Source of the DNA: Clostridium sp. BSD9I1
Lineage (GTDB): Bacteria; Bacillota; Clostridia; Clostridiales; Clostridiaceae
Direction of reading: 5' to 3'
Length of the DNA stretch: 64,000 bases
Assembly: GCF_900185645.1 (NCBI RefSeq)
Contig: NZ_FYAM01000023.1
Span: forward strand, 558,001-622,000
Every line of letters begins with the position of its first letter. Position 1 is the first letter of the stretch. A program made the position numbers and the translations under genes. Below the pieces are notes generated by a model. That model was not told where the DNA came from and searched no databases. It saw only the letters and a list, made by a program, of their open reading frames with translations. Below, one piece after another: positions 63,505 to 64,000 of this stretch.

Positions 63505-64000
63505 TTAATAATTATTAAAAAATCTTGAATAATAAATAACCATACTAATTCTTGTTAATTTATCACCCGAATTATGATATATATGAGGTTGGTCAGCTTT
63601 TAACCTTATAGAATCCCCTTCCTTCACAGTAAATTCTTCATTATTTACTCTTATAGTTAACTCACCATCGAAGACGGTTATAAATTCTTCTGTGCCTTCT
63701 CCATGGGAATCCGCACTTAAATACCCACCTTTTTCTATCTCAACAGTATACATTTCAAATTGTCTTTCACTCTCATAAGGAAAAAATGGATATACTTTAT
63801 ATTTCCCATTATCTTCAACTAATGGATTGATACTTTCTTTGTGAATAACTACAGCATTTTCTTGCGTGGATTTTATCAATTCAGTAAATGATATTTTTAG
63901 CCCATTTGCTATTTTCCAAGCAGTAGTAATTGTGGGGTTTGATTCACCTCTTTCAATCTGACCAAGCATGCTCTTACTTACACCAGTCATCTGTGCTAAA
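63505..64000 (-). CDS. XRE-family regulator with C-terminal cupin domain, partial
   Basis: The 5' end lies beyond the window; the frame is still open at 64000. Visible: LAQMTGVSKSMLGQIERGESNPTITTAWKIANGL (helix-turn-helix), then a cupin of about 70 residues (EKGGYLSADSHGEGTEEFITV through RLKADQPHIYHNSGD). Such MerR-free XRE-cupin proteins usually sense a small ligand and control a nearby gene. The methyltransferase remnant next door may have been part of such a unit. Confidence 0.88.
   Translation of the reverse strand, partial: LAQMTGVSKSMLGQIERGESNPTITTAWKIANGLKISFTELIKSTQENAVVIHKESINPLVEDNGKYKVYPFFPYESERQFEMYTVEIEKGGYLSADSHGEGTEEFITVFDGELTIRVNNEEFTVKEGDSIRLKADQPHIYHNSGDKLTRISMVIYYSRFFNNY

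Overview
The window is AT-rich chromosomal DNA of an endospore-forming, Gram-positive anaerobe, most likely a Clostridium of the sensu stricto (cluster I) group. This is inferred from the complete forespore and mother-cell sigma set (sigE with SpoIIGA, sigG, sigK), SpoIVA, an H-type small acid-soluble spore protein, a Spo0E-like phosphatase, three-repeat CWB2 cell-wall protein, and the Firmicute-type operon orders. I cannot name the species from sequence alone. Most genes lie on the minus strand, and nearly all intergenic gaps hold AGGAGG-type ribosome sites and clear rho-independent terminators.

Region by region. 1-4.2 kb: yicC-remA-gmk-rpoZ-coaBC operon, preceded by a DapL-like aminotransferase. 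4.2-8.4 kb: a patch of small genes (two unknown small proteins, amidase, methyltransferase, Spo0E-like, SspH, a plus-strand small protein), two large palindromic repeat elements and a lone tRNA-Pro(GGG). 8.5-14.6 kb: spoIVA, gpsA, der, a DUF512 radical-SAM protein and a HAD phosphatase. 14.7-21.6 kb: the phosphate regulon, phoP-phoR and pstS-C-A-B-phoU, with candidate 11-nt periodic Pho boxes in front of both units. 21.8-27.6 kb: ftsA-ftsZ-spoIIGA-sigE-sigG-ylmC-nrdR. 27.8-33.7 kb: a membrane glycosyltransferase, an isolated plus-strand transcription unit with a structured leader and a 46-aa ORF, an orphan pilT, sigK and a class B penicillin-binding protein. 33.8-41.6 kb: udk-trhP-trmR-mltG-typA (the wobble-uridine hydroxylation and methylation pair sits here), RNase J and a Fur-family repressor. 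41.7-45.7 kb: alaS-ireB-ruvX-DUF1292 under an alanine T-box. 45.9-49.9 kb: YjiH-type membrane protein, amino-acid binding lipoprotein, AI-2E-family permease and PRC-barrel protein. 50-55.2 kb: iscR-iscS-iscU, an MntR/DtxR regulator, a D-2-hydroxyacid dehydrogenase and rarA. 55.2-64 kb: an unknown alpha-helical protein, flavin reductase, PHP phosphatase, AEC carrier, proBA, a CWB2 surface protein, a BFD-type [2Fe-2S] protein, a decayed methyltransferase and a partial XRE-cupin regulator.

The genes are mainly housekeeping: envelope and division, sporulation control, phosphate supply, translation and tRNA modification. The parts least explained by known families are the 29.3-29.7 kb unit (sigma-A promoter, three-way-junction-like leader, small ORF, terminator), the pair of ~250-300 bp palindromes at 5.05-5.83 kb which share an apical sequence, a 33-bp repeat at two convergent gene junctions, and the tandem C-terminal module of the CWB2 protein. 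Several starts were moved inward from the longest open frame because the ribosome site only fits the internal codon (yicC, amidase, methyltransferase, spo0E-like, HAD, phoU, ftsZ, sigK, RNase J, DUF1292, AI-2E permease, rarA, proB).
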